From contig NZ_FRFF01000131.1 in NCBI RefSeq assembly GCF_900143625.1, positions 1 to 64,000 on the forward strand: DNA of 64,000 bases, in the 5' to 3' direction. Source of the DNA: Nocardiopsis sp. JB363 (lineage in GTDB: Bacteria > Actinomycetota > Actinomycetes > Streptosporangiales > Streptosporangiaceae). The translations under genes were made by a program, and so were the position numbers. Below, in pieces: positions 50,517 through 59,746 of the stretch (its first letter is position 1; every line of letters begins with the position of its first letter). Below the pieces are notes generated by a model. The model had not been told where the DNA came from. It did no database searches and was given only the letters and a program-made list of their open reading frames with translations.

Positions 50517-51788
50517 CTATTGGGTGATCTCGTCCCAACCCGTCTGGAGTTCCTCCCTCAGTTCGTCGGCGTCGATCTCCTCGGCCAGGAACCTCTGGTA
50601 GGCCGGGGTGGCGACGGTGTCCTTCCACTGCGGGTAGGCGTCCACGAACAGAAACGGCGAGGACTCCAGGTGGTCGGCGGACTCGAGGATGGCCTCCCAC
50701 CCGGGCTCCTCGGCCAGGGAGGTGCCCATGATCTCGCGGGCGGACTCGGTCGCCGGGATGAGGGCGTCGGCCTCGTTGAGCTCGGCGAGGTTGTCGGTGG
50801 AGGCGAAGTATTCGAGGAATTCGGCGGACTCCTCGATGTGCTCGGAGTCGACGTTGACCGAGAGGGTCTGCGGGTTGGCCGCCTGCCACGGACCGGCCGG
50901 CCCCTCCAGCGGGGGCAGGACGACCCAGTCGAGGCCCTCGGGCGCGTCGGCTTCGATGTTGGCGGCCTGGAACGACCCTTGGACGGTCATGGCGATGTCC
51001 TCGGCGTAGAAGGAGGCGAGCACATCGGAGCCGGCCTGGGTCAGGCTGACGGGTTGGACGGACTCGTCGTCGTGGGCCATCTCCCCGACCAGTTCGGGCA
51101 GGGCCATCTCGCCCTCCTCCATGATCAGGCCCGCGTCGGATCCCGCACCGTCGAAGAAGGTGCCTCCGAAGGCCGGTGCCATGGACATGAACGCGGCCGT
51201 CGGACTCGACAGGCCCCAGCCCAGGCCGTACTGGTCACCCGAAGTGGTGGCCTGGGAGATCTCGCGTAGTTCTTCCCAGGTCATGGTCTCGCCCTCGGGC
51301 ACCCGCACCCCGGCGTCCTCCAGCAGACCGCGGTTGGCGAAGACCACGTAGGACTGCAGTTCCGTCGGGTAGGCCACGACCTGTCCGTCGACGGTCACCG
51401 AGTCCAGGATCCCGGAGGGGATGTCCACGCGCATGGCGTCCGACATCAGGTCCGACAGGTCGGCGAGGTAGCCGTCGACCGCGAAGGGCACAATGCCCGC
51501 GGCCTCGTAGTGGATGATGTCCGGTGCGGCGCCGCCGTTGAACTGGGTGATGAGCTTGTCGTAGACACCGTCCCAGCCGGCGGGGACGATCTCGACCTGG
51601 ACGTCGGGGTGGTCCTGGTTCCAGGACTCGACGATCTGTTCGGTGGCCTCGATGGCCGCGGGCTGGTCCGAGAGCGACTGGAATTCCAGCGTGACCGCAC
51701 CACCGTCATCCCCGTCACCTCCTCCGCAGGCGGTGAGGAGCAACATCGTGGCCGGAATGGCCGCGATGGACGCGACTCGGGTGTTCAT
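50517..51788 (-). CDS. sugar-type ABC transporter substrate-binding lipoprotein
   Basis: The 423-residue precursor has a lipoprotein signal (IAAIPATMLLLTAC, Cys near residue 21) followed by a GGGDGDDGG linker. The mature part is a CUT1-type extracellular solute-binding protein (SBP_bac_1): LEFQSLSDQPAAIEATEQIV, KLITQFNGGAAPDIIHYEAA, TELQSYVVFANRGLLEDAGV. The ATG at 51788 is chosen over one 18 bases upstream. It should deliver a sugar or glycoside to the permease pair encoded just upstream. Confidence 0.93.
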   Translation of the reverse strand: MNTRVASIAAIPATMLLLTACGGGDGDDGGAVTLEFQSLSDQPAAIEATEQIVESWNQDHPDVQVEIVPAGWDGVYDKLITQFNGGAAPDIIHYEAAGIVPFAVDGYLADLSDLMSDAMRVDIPSGILDSVTVDGQVVAYPTELQSYVVFANRGLLEDAGVRVPEGETMTWEELREISQATTSGDQYGLGWGLSSPTAAFMSMAPAFGGTFFDGAGSDAGLIMEEGEMALPELVGEMAHDDESVQPVSLTQAGSDVLASFYAEDIAMTVQGSFQAANIEADAPEGLDWVVLPPLEGPAGPWQAANPQTLSVNVDSEHIEESAEFLEYFASTDNLAELNEADALIPATESAREIMGTSLAEEPGWEAILESADHLESSPFLFVDAYPQWKDTVATPAYQRFLAEEIDADELREELQTGWDEITQ

Positions 51789-51848
51789 GGGGGGTCCTTT
51801 CCTCAAGGGGAGCGGGGTAGTGGGGGTCGGACGGGTGCGGCGGGTGGC

Positions 51849-52682
51849 TCAACCCTTGACCGCGCCGGCCATCAGGCCCCCGGTGAGCTTCTTCTGCAGG
51901 AGGGAGAAGAAGACGATGCTCGGGATGGCGGCCAGCACCGATCCCGCGGCGAGCGGGCCCAAGGCGACCTTGCCCTCACCACCGATGAACATCTTCAGCG
52001 TGATGGGCAGGGTGTAGTTCTCCGGTGACTGGAGCAGTACGAGGGCGAAGAAGAACTCGTTCCAGGAGGAGACGAAGGCGAACATGGCGGTGGCGACCAG
52101 GCCGGGCAGCAGCAGGGGCAGCACGATCCGGCGCAGGACTTCCAGTCGTCCCCCGCCGTCCATGGCTCCGGCTTCCTCCAGGTCGACCGGGATTCCGGTG
52201 ACGTAGCCCTGGAGCATCCACAGCGCGAACGGCAGTGTGTAGGTGGTGTGCACCAGGACCAGGCCGACGAGGCTGTCGGTCAGGCCGATGGTCCGCAGCA
52301 CCAGGAACAGGGGCAGGATGATGAGGATGACGGGGAAGACCTGACTGATCAGGATCCAGCCGATCCCGGACGCCCGGACCAGCCCCTTGAGTCGCGCCAG
52401 GACGTAGGCGGCGGGCAGGGAGATGAGGATGACCAGCGCCGTGGAGGAGAGGGCGACGAGCAGGCTGTTCCACGCCGAACGCACCAGGCCTTGGCGGGCC
52501 AGCGCCTGGACGTAGTTGTCGAAGTGCCATTCGCGGGGCAGCAGGCTCACGGTGAGCGAGTTGAGTTCGGCGGAGGTCTTGAGCGAGGCCGAGAGCAGCC
52601 ACAGCAGCGGGAAGCCCAGGAAGAGGATGTAGCAGACCAGGGCCGCGTACTGGGCGGGTCGAACGAGAGAGCGCACGGTCAT
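51849..52682 (-). CDS. carbohydrate ABC transporter permease (MalG-like)
   Basis: The 277-residue protein has six predicted spans and the CUT1 EAA loop (EEAGAMDGGGRLEVLRRIVL) with the final coupling glycine. It resembles MalG-type permeases (start LVCYILFLGFPLLWLLSASL, end GLMAGAVKG). It begins with an ATG overlapping the stop of the first permease gene. No ATP-binding protein is encoded in the operon, so a shared MsiK-type ATPase elsewhere must serve, as is usual in streptomycetes and relatives. Confidence 0.93.
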   Translation of the reverse strand: MTVRSLVRPAQYAALVCYILFLGFPLLWLLSASLKTSAELNSLTVSLLPREWHFDNYVQALARQGLVRSAWNSLLVALSSTALVILISLPAAYVLARLKGLVRASGIGWILISQVFPVILIILPLFLVLRTIGLTDSLVGLVLVHTTYTLPFALWMLQGYVTGIPVDLEEAGAMDGGGRLEVLRRIVLPLLLPGLVATAMFAFVSSWNEFFFALVLLQSPENYTLPITLKMFIGGEGKVALGPLAAGSVLAAIPSIVFFSLLQKKLTGGLMAGAVKG

Positions 52683-53677
52683 CTCACCTTGCCCTTGTCG
52701 TCCTGGCGGAACTGCGACCACAGGTAGAGGGCCAGGAGCAGGACCACCACGGTCACGAGCACCACGCCCATCGCGGCGGCGTAACCGATGTTGCGGTTCT
52801 TGAACGCCTCCAGGTAGGTGAAGAGCATCGGCAGCATGGTGCGGCCGCCGGGCCCTCCCTCGGTGAGGACGTAGACCAGCGAGAACGAGTTGAAGTTCCA
52901 GATGAAGTTGAGGGAGGTGATCGAGGCGATGATGGGACGCAGGCTCGGCAGGGTCACGTCCACGAAGCGGCGCCACGCGCTCGCCCCGTCCATGGAGGCG
53001 GCCTCGTGCAGTTCGTCGGGGATCTGTTGGAGTCCGGCGAGCAGTGTCACGGTGGTCTGGGGCATGCCCACCCAGACGCCGACGACGATGACGGCGGGCA
53101 GGGCCGTCGTGAAGTCTCCGAGCCAGTTGATGTCGCCCGGAAGGCCCACACCGTCCAGGACCGCGTTGAGCGGACCGGCGTTGGGCGAGTAGATCATCTG
53201 CCACATGATGGCCACGACCACCGGGGGCATCGCCCACGGGATCAGGGCCAGCACCCGGGTGAGCCCTTGGAGCCTCAGCCCCGAGTTCAGCAGCAGGGCC
53301 AGGCCCATGGCGGCGACCAGTTGGAGCAGGGTGACCGAGACCGCCCAGACCATGCCGATGCGGAACGACTCCCAGAAGAAGCCGTTATCGAACAACTTGG
53401 TGAAGTTCTCGAACCCGACCAGTTCGTAGTCGGGACTGCGCACCAGGCGGGCGTCGGTGAAGGCCAACGCCACGCCCATCACCAGCGGGGCGACACTGAG
53501 CACCAGGATCGGTAGCAGCGAGGGCATGACCAGCGCGGCCGCCTCACGACGGCGGTTGCGGGCCATGCCGCCGGGGCGAGGTCTCCGGTGGCCTGGGGTG
53601 CGGCGGCCGGTGGGCGGGCCGCCGGGCGAGGAGGTTCTCCCGCCCTTGGTGGGGTCCTTGGAGGACAGGGTTCTCAC
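52679..53677 (-). CDS. carbohydrate ABC transporter permease (MalF-like)
   Basis: The 332-residue protein has a Pro/Arg-rich cytoplasmic start, six predicted spans and the EAA loop (HEAASMDGASAWRRFVDVTL). It pairs with the MalG-like permease. The start is a GTG overlapping the LacI stop (GTGA), which ties transporter translation to the regulator; an internal ATG at MARNRRREAAAL is a possible alternative start. Confidence 0.92.
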   Translation of the reverse strand: MRTLSSKDPTKGGRTSSPGGPPTGRRTPGHRRPRPGGMARNRRREAAALVMPSLLPILVLSVAPLVMGVALAFTDARLVRSPDYELVGFENFTKLFDNGFFWESFRIGMVWAVSVTLLQLVAAMGLALLLNSGLRLQGLTRVLALIPWAMPPVVVAIMWQMIYSPNAGPLNAVLDGVGLPGDINWLGDFTTALPAVIVVGVWVGMPQTTVTLLAGLQQIPDELHEAASMDGASAWRRFVDVTLPSLRPIIASITSLNFIWNFNSFSLVYVLTEGGPGGRTMLPMLFTYLEAFKNRNIGYAAAMGVVLVTVVVLLLALYLWSQFRQDDKGKVR

Positions 53678-54717
53678 GGTGAGTCCAGGGAGAGGGGTTC
53701 GATGTCGTCGGGTAGGGCGGTGGGGTCGGTGGACTCCCGAACGACGAGCTCGGGCCCGACCTCGATCTGTCGTGTCCGCTCGTGGTGGCCCTCGGCCAGG
53801 CTCAGCATGATCCCGGCCGCGGCCCGTCCCCGCTCGGCCGAACCGAGGGAGACGCTGGTCAGGCTCGGCTGGAAGACCCGGCCGAACTCGGTGTCGTCCA
53901 TACCGGTGACGGCCAGGTCACCGGGGACCGTCAGTCCGCGTTCGCGTGCGGCGCGGATGACGGCGATGGCCAGCAGGTCGTTGGCGGCCACCACCGCGTC
54001 GAGCGGACGCCCCTGGGTCTCGCCGGCCGCGAGCAGACGCCGGGCGGCGACCACTCCGGCCGCGACGGTGAAGTCCTCGGCGACCTCGACGGCCCCGCCC
54101 TGGTGCGCGGCGTCGAAGCCGCGCTGTCGTGCCTGACCGGGGGTGGTGTCGAGGGGACCGTTGAGGAAACCGATACGTCGCCGGCCGAGTTCGCGCAGGT
54201 GGTTCACGGCTCGGGCGATGCCGTCGGTCGAATCGGTGGAGACCGAGTCGAGGCCGTGTTCTCCGAGGGGACGACCGACGACCACGACGGGGACCTCCTG
54301 TTCCCGCAACGCCTGGATGAGGGCGTCGTCGGTGCGCAGTGGAACCAGGATCATCCCGTCGACGAAACCGCCGCTGAGGCTGCGGACCAGCTCGGTGGTG
54401 GAGGTCGTGGTGTCCCCCGTGGACATCACGACCACGCGGTACCCGTGCGGGGCCAGTACCTGATGGATGGCGGCCATCATCTCGACGTAGACGGGGTTGC
54501 CGATGTCGGCGACGGCGAAGGCCACCTGGAACGTCTTCTTCATCCGCAGCGAGCGCCCGATCGCGTCCGGGCTGTAGCCGAGTTCGGCGGCGGCCGCGCG
54601 GACGCGTTCGACCATGGCCGCGCTGGCTCCGCCGCCGTGCAGGGCGCGGGAAGTGGAGGACAGGGAGACCCCTGCCCGTTCCGCCACCTGGATCAGGGTC
54701 GCTCGCGAGGACGTCAT
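53674..54717 (-). CDS. LacI-family transcriptional regulator
   Basis: The 347-residue protein has the LacI headpiece (TLIQVAERAGVSLSSTSRAL, hinge helix region GYSPDAIGRSLRM) and the periplasmic-binding-like effector domain (VAFAVADIGNPVYVEMMAAI, VVAANDLLAIAVI, AVTGMDDTEFG). It is the first gene of the operon it should control, coupled to the permease gene, and two palindromic operators lie directly upstream. The ligand is probably the imported sugar or glycoside. Confidence 0.95.
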   Translation of the reverse strand: MTSSRATLIQVAERAGVSLSSTSRALHGGGASAAMVERVRAAAAELGYSPDAIGRSLRMKKTFQVAFAVADIGNPVYVEMMAAIHQVLAPHGYRVVVMSTGDTTTSTTELVRSLSGGFVDGMILVPLRTDDALIQALREQEVPVVVVGRPLGEHGLDSVSTDSTDGIARAVNHLRELGRRRIGFLNGPLDTTPGQARQRGFDAAHQGGAVEVAEDFTVAAGVVAARRLLAAGETQGRPLDAVVAANDLLAIAVIRAARERGLTVPGDLAVTGMDDTEFGRVFQPSLTSVSLGSAERGRAAAGIMLSLAEGHHERTRQIEVGPELVVRESTDPTALPDDIEPLSLDSP

Positions 54718-54745
54718 GATGGCTCCAGTCGAACCGAGGGGGATC

Positions 54746-54757
54746 GGAAACGTTTCC
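54746..54757. promoter_or_regulatory. LacI operator, site 1
   Basis: GGAAACGTTTCC is a perfect 12-bp palindrome of LacI/GalR type with central CG, 29-40 bases upstream of the lacI-type start codon, in the 5' leader. Confidence 0.8.
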
Positions 54758-54790
54758 AGCCGTGTCGGAACGCGACTCCGGAGGGGTTCT

Positions 54791-54802
54791 GGAAACGTTT
54801 CC
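54791..54802. promoter_or_regulatory. LacI operator, site 2
   Basis: A second GGAAACGTTTCC, centre 45 bp from site 1; with flanks, TGGAAACGTTTCCG is the exact reverse complement of site 1 with its flanks. It sits just downstream of the candidate -10, so binding would block initiation, and pairing with site 1 could loop the DNA. Confidence 0.8.
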
Positions 54803-54806
54803 GGGA

Positions 54807-54836
54807 AACCTACTGTCCTCGCCCGGAGACCGTCAA
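54807..54836 (-). promoter_or_regulatory. candidate promoter of the LacI operon
   Basis: On the minus strand TTGACG (54836-54831), 18 bases, TAGGTT (54812-54807). The transcription start would fall inside or next to operator site 2. Confidence 0.5.
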
Positions 54837-54855
54837 GTCAGACATCAGACCTCGG

Positions 54856-55227
54856 TCAGGCCCCGCGGACCAGACAGAAGGGGTGACCGGCCGGGTCCAG
54901 GAAGACCCGGAAATTGTCCGGGGCGGGCTGGAGGTCGGTCTTGCGGGCCCCGATCCCCAACACCCGCCGCTCTCCCTCGTCCAGGTCGGGGACGTCGAAG
55001 TCCAGGTGGAGCTGCTGGGGATGGGCGTCGCCGGGCCACTGCGGTGGCACGTGACCGGGAGCCTTCTGGAAGGCGATCGTGGCTCCGACCTCACTCGCGA
55101 GTTCGATCCAGCCATCGTCCTGCCACGGCTGGATCCGCCATCCGGTGATCGAGGCGTAGAACTCGGCCAGGGCGACGGGGTCGCGGCTGTCGATGGCGAC
55201 CAGGCTGAACTTCGCGATCGGACTCAT
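54856..55227 (-). CDS. VOC (glyoxalase-like) family protein
   Basis: The 123-residue protein has a VOC fold with paired beta-alpha-beta-beta-beta modules: FSLVAIDSRDPVALAEFYAS, GWRIQPWQDDGWIELASEVG, HLDFDVPDLDEGERRVLGIG, FRVFLDPAGHPFCLVR. Family members are metal-dependent isomerases, dioxygenases or resistance-type binding proteins; the single-domain type seen here often forms dimers. Start at 55227 (MSPIAKFSL) is preferred to an ATG 18 bases upstream. It is transcribed toward the LacI operon but separate from it. Confidence 0.9.
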   Translation of the reverse strand: MSPIAKFSLVAIDSRDPVALAEFYASITGWRIQPWQDDGWIELASEVGATIAFQKAPGHVPPQWPGDAHPQQLHLDFDVPDLDEGERRVLGIGARKTDLQPAPDNFRVFLDPAGHPFCLVRGA

Positions 55228-55724
55228 GGGAAGCGACGCTGTCACGGCGAGGCCACCCGGTCAATGGGTTTTTCGGCCCGGTGAACCTCATCGTTCTCCC
55301 GCACGTACCGCTCGGCCTGCCCTGGTGAGCACGACCGCTCAGCGCCGCCATGGCGATGAGCAGCAGCGCCGTCCCGCATAGCGACATCGACCCCGGATGC
55401 GATCACTCCTCGTAGTCCCCCTCGTCCGGGCTGGATCCGGGTGTCCGGGTTGTTGCGCCTGGTGGAAAGGTCGTCAACGCCGGTTGGAAGACCAAGCCCG
55501 AGCTCGGGATCCAGATCGGTTCCGGTGGCGACTCCGGCCAGGCCGAGCCGGCGAGCGAGGGCGAGAACCAGGAGCGGGAGCGGCGTTCGTTCCCGCTCCA
55601 CCATTGTCCCGCACCTGTTCACCTGCGGGCCGGGGCGTCGGTGGACTACCGTCGGAGGGGAGAGAAGGGCGTTCGCTCTCCATGGGAGCGAGGGCCCGCA
55701 CCCGAGCATTCATGGGACGAGCAC
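55228..55724. other. intergenic stretch before the SARP gene
   Basis: About 500 bases without a supported gene. Open frames on both strands have no recognisable domain and look like high-GC chance frames. No clear operator, repeat or terminator was found. Confidence 0.4.
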
Positions 55725-58715
55725 ATGCGGTTCCAGGTCTTCGGTCCGATGCGGATCCACGCCGATGGTCGGGCCACGACCGTCAGAGGGCGTCTACAGC
55801 GGGTATTGCTCGGGGTCCTGCTGTGCCGGGCCGGTGCCATGGTCCCCACCGACGTCCTGACCGAGGCGATGTGGGATGGACGGGACGCCGCGCGGGCCGC
55901 GTCCAACCTGCACATCCACGTGCACCGGCTGCGTCGGCTTCTGCCCGACCCCGAACGGTTGATCTCCGAACCCGGCGGCTACCGGCTCGCGGTCCACCCC
56001 GGGGAACTGGACGTCGACCACTTCGAGGCCCTCCTGGACGAGGGCATCACCCTGCGCCCGCAGGCGCCCGACCAGGCCGCCGAAGTACTGCGCCGGGCCC
56101 TGGACCTGTGGGACGGGCCGCCGTTCGAGGGGGTCGACGCCCCTCCCCTGGCGGACCGGACCCACCGGTTGGCGGAGCGGCGCCTGGTCGCCCTCCAAGA
56201 GCTGTACACCGCCGAACTGGCGCGCGGCCGACACTCCGCCGTGCTCGGCGAACTCGTCGAACAGGTGCGGCGCAACCCGCTCCACGAACACCTGCACGCC
56301 CTGCTGATGGTCGCCTACCAGCGTGACGGGCGCCCCGGCCGGGCCCTGTCCGCCTACCACGAGGCCCGTGGGGTCCTGTTGGCCGAACTCGGGCAGGAAC
56401 CCGGTCCGGAGTTGCGCCGCGTCGAACAGCAGGTCCTGGCCGGGGGCACCGTCGACCTGGCCTCCCCCGGCGGCGGACGCACTCCCCCGGCTCAGCTACC
56501 GCACGACGCTCGCGGCTTCACCGGGCGCGAGAGCGAACTGGAACGGTTGGACGGACTGCTCACCGAACGACCACCGGTCCCGATCTGTGTGGTCTCCGGC
56601 AGCGGCGGGGTCGGCAAGACCACCCTGACCACGCGCTGGTCCCACCGGGCCCGGGACCGGTTCCCCGACGGACAGCTGTACGTGGACCTGCGCGGTTACG
56701 GTCCGCGTTCGCCGATGTCGGCCGAGGACGCGCTCGCCGTCTTCCTGCGCGGATTGGGGGTCGAGGCCGCCGCGATCCCCACCGGGGTGGACGAGCGGGC
56801 CGCCCACTTCCGTTCCCTGGTCGCCGGTCGACGAATCCTGGTCTTGTTGGACAACGCCCGCACCGCCGACCAGGTCCGGCCCCTGTTGCCGGGAGGATCG
56901 ACCGCCCAGGTGCTGGTCACCAGCCGCAGCTCCCTGTCGGGGTTGGTGGCGCGCGAGGGCGCGCGGCGCATCGCCCTGGAACGACTCCCCCGGGCCGACG
57001 CCGTGGAGCTGTTGCGCACCCTGATCGGGACACGGGTGGAGGAGGAACGGGCGGCCGTCGCCGAACTGGTGGAGCGGTGCGCCCGGCTGCCGTTGGCGCT
57101 GCGGGTGGCCGCCGAACTGGTCAACTCCGGGCCTGGACGGAGCATCGAGGCGCTGACGGCGGAACTCGCCGACGCACAGCACACCCTGGACGTCCTCGAC
57201 GCCGATGGCGACGAGAGCGCCTCGGTCCGAGCGGTGCTGTCCTGGTCCTACCGGCAGCTGCCGTGCGAGAGCGCCCGCGCCTTCCGCCTGCTCGGTGAGC
57301 ATCCCGGCCACGACCTCGACCTGTACGCGGCGGCCGCCCTGACCGGGTCGGACCTGCCCGGGGCCCGGACGGTGGTGCGCTCCCTGCTCCGCGCCCACCT
57401 GCTGGAGGAGTCCGGACCGGGCCGGTACGGGATGCACGACCTGTTGCGCGCCTACTCCCTCGACCTGGGCCGCGAGCACGACACCCGGGCCGAACGCCGG
57501 ACCGCCGCCGAGCATCTGTTCGAGCATTATCTGCACACCGTGTCGAGCGCGACGCGTGCCGCGCACGACCGGGCCGGGCCTGCCCTGGGACGGGCTCCGG
57601 CCCGGCCCGAGGTGGTCCGCGGGTTCGACACAGCCGACCAGGCGATCGGCTGGCTGGACGTCGAACGCGCCAATCTGGTGCGTGTCACCCGTTACGCCGC
57701 CCGGACCGGGTCGCTGCGCGAGGCGGTCGACCTGGCCGGATCACTGCGTCGGCACCTCAGCATGGGCGGCCACCACGACGAGGCGCTCGCGGTGCATCGC
57801 ACCGCACTGGAGGCAGCGCGCCGGCTGGGCGATCTGACCGGGGAGGCGACCGCCAACCGCTGCCTGGGATCGGTGTACCGACGCTTGGGTCTGCTCGATC
57901 GGGCGACGACGTACATGCACCGCTCCTACGACTGCCTGACCCGCACCGACCAGGACCCGGAATCGGCGCTCCAACTCATCCAGCTCGGTGTCATGTGCGT
58001 GTTCCTGGGCCGCTACACCGAGGCGTTCGACCACCTGTACCGGGCACAGGAGCGCTCGGCCGGGCTGGGGACGGACGGCCGGTCCGGGCAGGTGGCCGCC
58101 CACACCTACCTGGGCCACTTGCTGCACATGCTGCGCCGCGACGAGGAGGCGCTGACCCACCTGTCCCAGGCCCTGGACCTGGCCGAAGGGGACGACTCGG
58201 GGCGACGCACCGACGCCGAGGTGGTCTCCGGTTGGGTGTACGGGACTCTGGGCGACGATCACCGTTCCCGACGGCACTTGGAGCTCGCCCGTTCCCTGGC
58301 GCGCGAGACCGGCAACCGGTTCGTCCAGGCCTGGGTGCACCCGCTGGCCCTGGTGTACTGGCGGGCGGGGATGCGCGCGGAGGCGTTCGCCTGCGCGGAG
58401 GAATGCCTGGCGGTGGCCTTGGAGCACCAGGAACGGCTCATCGAACCCAGCGCCCGCAACACCCTCGGTGAGCTGTACCGGCACGACGGACGGCCCCACG
58501 AGGGTCTGGCCCAGCACCACGCCGCGCTGGAGGCCGCCGAGACCGCCGGGATCCGCTACTGCGAGGCCAACGCCCACGCCGGGATCGGCGACGCCCACAA
58601 GCTGCTCGCCGAGCACGAGCCGGCGATCGACCACTGGAAGCGGGCGGTGACGCTGTTCGACCGGCTCGGGGTGCCCGCGGCGGAGGGCGTGCGATCCCGG
58701 ATCGCCATCGGCTGA
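55725..58715 (+). CDS. AfsR/SARP-family regulator with NB-ARC and TPR domains
   Basis: The 996-residue protein has a SARP N terminus: OmpR-like winged helix (FQVFGPMRIHADGRATTVRG, about 1-95) and bacterial transcription-activation domain (about 100-245). An NB-ARC ATPase follows with Walker A VVSGSGGVGKTTLTTRW, ILVLLDNARTADQVRPLLPG and GLPLAL-like RLPLALRVAAELV; TPR helices fill about 640-990. Such regulators activate antibiotic or developmental genes by binding direct repeats. Start at ATG 55725 (MRFQVFG). No biosynthetic cluster is adjacent, so it is an orphan regulator here. Confidence 0.93.
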   Translation: MRFQVFGPMRIHADGRATTVRGRLQRVLLGVLLCRAGAMVPTDVLTEAMWDGRDAARAASNLHIHVHRLRRLLPDPERLISEPGGYRLAVHPGELDVDHFEALLDEGITLRPQAPDQAAEVLRRALDLWDGPPFEGVDAPPLADRTHRLAERRLVALQELYTAELARGRHSAVLGELVEQVRRNPLHEHLHALLMVAYQRDGRPGRALSAYHEARGVLLAELGQEPGPELRRVEQQVLAGGTVDLASPGGGRTPPAQLPHDARGFTGRESELERLDGLLTERPPVPICVVSGSGGVGKTTLTTRWSHRARDRFPDGQLYVDLRGYGPRSPMSAEDALAVFLRGLGVEAAAIPTGVDERAAHFRSLVAGRRILVLLDNARTADQVRPLLPGGSTAQVLVTSRSSLSGLVAREGARRIALERLPRADAVELLRTLIGTRVEEERAAVAELVERCARLPLALRVAAELVNSGPGRSIEALTAELADAQHTLDVLDADGDESASVRAVLSWSYRQLPCESARAFRLLGEHPGHDLDLYAAAALTGSDLPGARTVVRSLLRAHLLEESGPGRYGMHDLLRAYSLDLGREHDTRAERRTAAEHLFEHYLHTVSSATRAAHDRAGPALGRAPARPEVVRGFDTADQAIGWLDVERANLVRVTRYAARTGSLREAVDLAGSLRRHLSMGGHHDEALAVHRTALEAARRLGDLTGEATANRCLGSVYRRLGLLDRATTYMHRSYDCLTRTDQDPESALQLIQLGVMCVFLGRYTEAFDHLYRAQERSAGLGTDGRSGQVAAHTYLGHLLHMLRRDEEALTHLSQALDLAEGDDSGRRTDAEVVSGWVYGTLGDDHRSRRHLELARSLARETGNRFVQAWVHPLALVYWRAGMRAEAFACAEECLAVALEHQERLIEPSARNTLGELYRHDGRPHEGLAQHHAALEAAETAGIRYCEANAHAGIGDAHKLLAEHEPAIDHWKRAVTLFDRLGVPAAEGVRSRIAIG

Positions 58716-58833
58716 GCCACCCGCCGCACCGGTCCCTTCACCTCGTGCAAGCGGCGTGCAAGGTCACGGTCGCACCATGGCCGGATCCGGTGCCGACAGG
58801 GGCGCGCCGGAACCGCGAACGTCAGGGGAAGCG

Positions 58834-59646
58834 ATGACCACGGACTACGCGTTCGATTCCGGCACCGACCTGGGCAAGGGGCAGCTCGACCTCCTGTCGG
58901 AGATGTTCGACGGGCTGAGCCGGGACTTCATCGGAGCGGTGTCCGCCCGGCCGGGACAGCGCTGCCTGGACCTGGGCGCGGGCAACGGTTCGCTCGCCCG
59001 GTGGATGGTCGAGCGGGTCGGCCCCACCGGTGAGGTGCACGCCGTCGACCTGGACACCACCCACCTCGACGCGCCCGGCGCCCACGTGCACCGGCACGAC
59101 GTCAACGATGGACTGCCCGACGAAGGTCCCTTCGACCTGATCCACGCCCGCCTGCTGCTCCTCCACCTCGAACGTCGTCGAGAGATCCTGACCGAACTGG
59201 TGGGCGCGCTGGCCCCGGGCGGCCGGCTCGTGTTGGGCGAGTTCACCCACCCGCTCACCGTGCCGTTGGCCGCGCTCACCACCGCCGACGCGGAGCTCTT
59301 CGACAAGGTGGTGGGCCCCGGGCTCGGGAAGGTGGCGCCCAGCGCCGGACAGGACTATTCCTGGGGCCGCGGGATCGACTGGGCCATGACCGAAGAGGGA
59401 CTGACCGAGGTGGACTCGATGGAGTACCACCACACCGCGCTGGGCGGTTCGACCGGGTGTCGGTTGTACGCCAACTACGCGGCGCAGATGGCGCCGCCGT
59501 TGCGCGCGCTCGGTGTCACCGACGAGGAGTTGCGCCGGCTCCACGAACTCCTGCACGACCCGCGGCTGCGCGTCCAGTTCTTCCCGTTCGTGTGCGTCCG
59601 GGGACGTAAACCAGGGGCCGACCCGGGACCGGTCCGGGAAGCGTGA
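58834..59646 (+). CDS. class I SAM-dependent methyltransferase
   Basis: The 270-residue protein has the SAM motif CLDLGAGNGSLARWMVE, the acidic strand VHAVDLDTTHL, and FDLIHARLLLLHL followed by LAPGGRLVLGEF. It resembles UbiE-like O- or C-methyltransferases of secondary metabolism. Start at ATG 58834 after AGGGGAAGCG. It follows the SARP gene by about 120 bases in the same direction and could be its target or merely a neighbour. A very stable bidirectional terminator follows. Confidence 0.88.
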   Translation: MTTDYAFDSGTDLGKGQLDLLSEMFDGLSRDFIGAVSARPGQRCLDLGAGNGSLARWMVERVGPTGEVHAVDLDTTHLDAPGAHVHRHDVNDGLPDEGPFDLIHARLLLLHLERRREILTELVGALAPGGRLVLGEFTHPLTVPLAALTTADAELFDKVVGPGLGKVAPSAGQDYSWGRGIDWAMTEEGLTEVDSMEYHHTALGGSTGCRLYANYAAQMAPPLRALGVTDEELRRLHELLHDPRLRVQFFPFVCVRGRKPGADPGPVREA

Positions 59647-59746
59647 AGGGGTGCCCGGATGAGCGGGACGGGCGCGAGGGTCACGCCGGCCACCGCTCGC
59701 ACCCCGGAGGTCGGCGGCGGCACCCACGTGGTCCGAATCTCCGTAC

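Noticed and set aside
55242..55709. Minus-strand frame of 155 codons before the SARP gene
   Set aside because: No recognisable domain or good ribosome site; it ends inside the VOC leader and looks like a chance frame.
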